64,000 nt of DNA from Bradyrhizobium sp. URHD0069. GTDB lineage: Bacteria; Pseudomonadota; Alphaproteobacteria; Rhizobiales; Xanthobacteraceae. The stretch lies in assembly GCF_000701345.1 (NCBI RefSeq), contig NZ_JNIJ01000015.1:62001-126000 (forward strand). The letters are read 5' to 3'. Positions within the stretch are counted from its first letter, which is position 1. Each line of letters starts with the position of its first letter. A program made the translations under genes and the position numbers. The notes beneath the pieces are model-generated. The model did not search any database. It had not been told where the DNA came from and saw nothing but the letters and a program-made list of their open reading frames with translations. Positions 63,588-64,000 of the stretch are shown one piece after another.

Positions 63588-63785
63588 ATGAAATTTGCGA
63601 TTATAGTGGGTACAACGCTTGCCGTGGTGACTGCCGCTGGCGCGGCCGACCTCCCGCGCCGACAGCCCGTCTATCAGGAGGCTCCTCCAGTCGGCAAGAT
63701 GCCGGTTGGCAAGAGCCCGGTCGGGAAGACGCCAGTCGCGACGACCGGAATCGGCAAGACGCCCGTCGCGCCGGGGCCCTACTGA
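63588..63785 (+). CDS. Small secreted PVGK-repeat protein
   Basis: 65 residues. Signal peptide MKFAIIVGTTLAVVTAAGAA, then DLPRRQPVYQEAPPVGKMPV and tandem five-residue units PVGKM/PVGKS/PVGKT with IGKTPVAPGPY at the end. Preceded by CGGAGAAG. Similar short PVGK repeat peptides occur in Bradyrhizobium; Pro-Lys repeats suggest binding to anionic surfaces or polymers, but the function is unknown. Confidence 0.75.
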   Translation: MKFAIIVGTTLAVVTAAGAADLPRRQPVYQEAPPVGKMPVGKSPVGKTPVATTGIGKTPVAPGPY

Positions 63786-63849
63786 TACGCGGTATTGACT
63801 CAAGTCTTGTTGAATCTGACCGTTATCGTCGACGGTTGAAGGGCGAAGC

Positions 63850-64000
63850 GTGGCAAATAGGCCGAAGAGACTAGCACTATGCTTGCTTGCGGGATTCACA
63901 CTCGCTGTTTTGCTCCAGTGCAAAATCCAATCGGCTTCTGCACACGAGATTGACACTCGCGCCGGTTCGGAACGCTTCATTTCCCAGAGACGGGAGGTTC
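63850..64000 (+). CDS. Start of an exported protein, cut by window edge
   Basis: GTG at 63850 opens MANRPKRLALCLLAGFTLAV then LLQCKIQSASAHEIDTRAGS and ERFISQRREV to the right edge: a clear signal peptide (AHE-type or SASA cleavage). Only 50 codons are seen; no family can be given. GAAGGGCGAAGC upstream serves as ribosome site. Confidence 0.6.
   Translation, partial: MANRPKRLALCLLAGFTLAVLLQCKIQSASAHEIDTRAGSERFISQRREV

Overview
The window is a chromosomal stretch of a high-GC alphaproteobacterium, most likely Bradyrhizobium or a close relative in Nitrobacteraceae (Rhodopseudomonas, Afipia/Oligotropha). This rests on protein similarity as I remember it, on gene neighbourhoods (petP-petR-like pair, lgt-midA-pgeF, coxCMSLDEF), on EcfG-type promoter motifs (GGAAC-N16-CGTT), GANTC and CtrA-type motifs, and on several families of short palindromic intergenic repeats typical of these genomes. 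No search was run; names come from motif and sequence recognition. I found no tRNA, rRNA, insertion sequence, prophage or CRISPR array.

Layout. 1-13.5 kb is housekeeping, almost all on the minus strand: ileS (cut by the left edge), ribF, an orphan CheY-like receiver (+), a class IIA HAD hydrolase, a membrane protein with a degenerate EAL domain, a holin-like stress protein, a class III aminotransferase, prmB, moaE, moaD, pgsA and uvrC, many joined by 4- or 1-base stop/start overlaps. 13.6-19 kb has a porin-like beta-barrel protein behind a perfect CtrA-type motif, a cold-shock protein, rlmJ, RNase T2 and small secreted proteins. 18.5-28 kb has a histidine kinase/OmpR/MarR operon, ilvE, hisS (with an atypical internal patch), small enzymes, proC with a YbjN protein, and ribH2 behind a clear FMN riboswitch.

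28.2-36.5 kb is the most distinctive region: coxC-coxM-coxS-coxL-coxD-coxE-coxF, an aerobic form I carbon monoxide dehydrogenase locus. CoxL carries the form I active-site sequence AYRCSFR, and the gene order M-S-L is that of form I. CoxC is an MHYT-LytTR membrane regulator, and a 13-bp direct repeat with 21-bp period lies between coxC and coxM, the geometry expected for a LytTR-domain operator. CoxM, S and L form the FAD, 2x[2Fe-2S] and Mo-Cu subunits; CoxD (AAA+), CoxE (vWA) and CoxF (XdhC-like) serve active-site maturation. coxB, G, H, I and K are absent here.

36.6-46.9 kb returns to core genes: prs, a lipoprotein, pgeF, midA, lgt, a low-GC metallophosphoesterase, a dienelactone hydrolase, ubiK, a YdeI-family protein, rplY (with a terminator-like hairpin in its leader), pth and ychF. 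47-57 kb is sparser: a DUF4282 protein, a tandem MaoC pair, many small secreted or one-helix proteins, repeats, decayed genes and a TPR protein.

57-62.6 kb looks like a stress or accessory block: an AI-2E family permease, a metallophosphoesterase interrupted by an in-frame TGA, then a double-DUF427 protein and a MOSC/ferredoxin-reductase/[2Fe-2S] fusion, both downstream of a consensus EcfG promoter. Similar promoter motifs precede the holin-like gene and two small envelope proteins, suggesting these scattered genes share the general stress response. The window ends with rlpA, a PVGK-repeat peptide and the start of another secreted protein.
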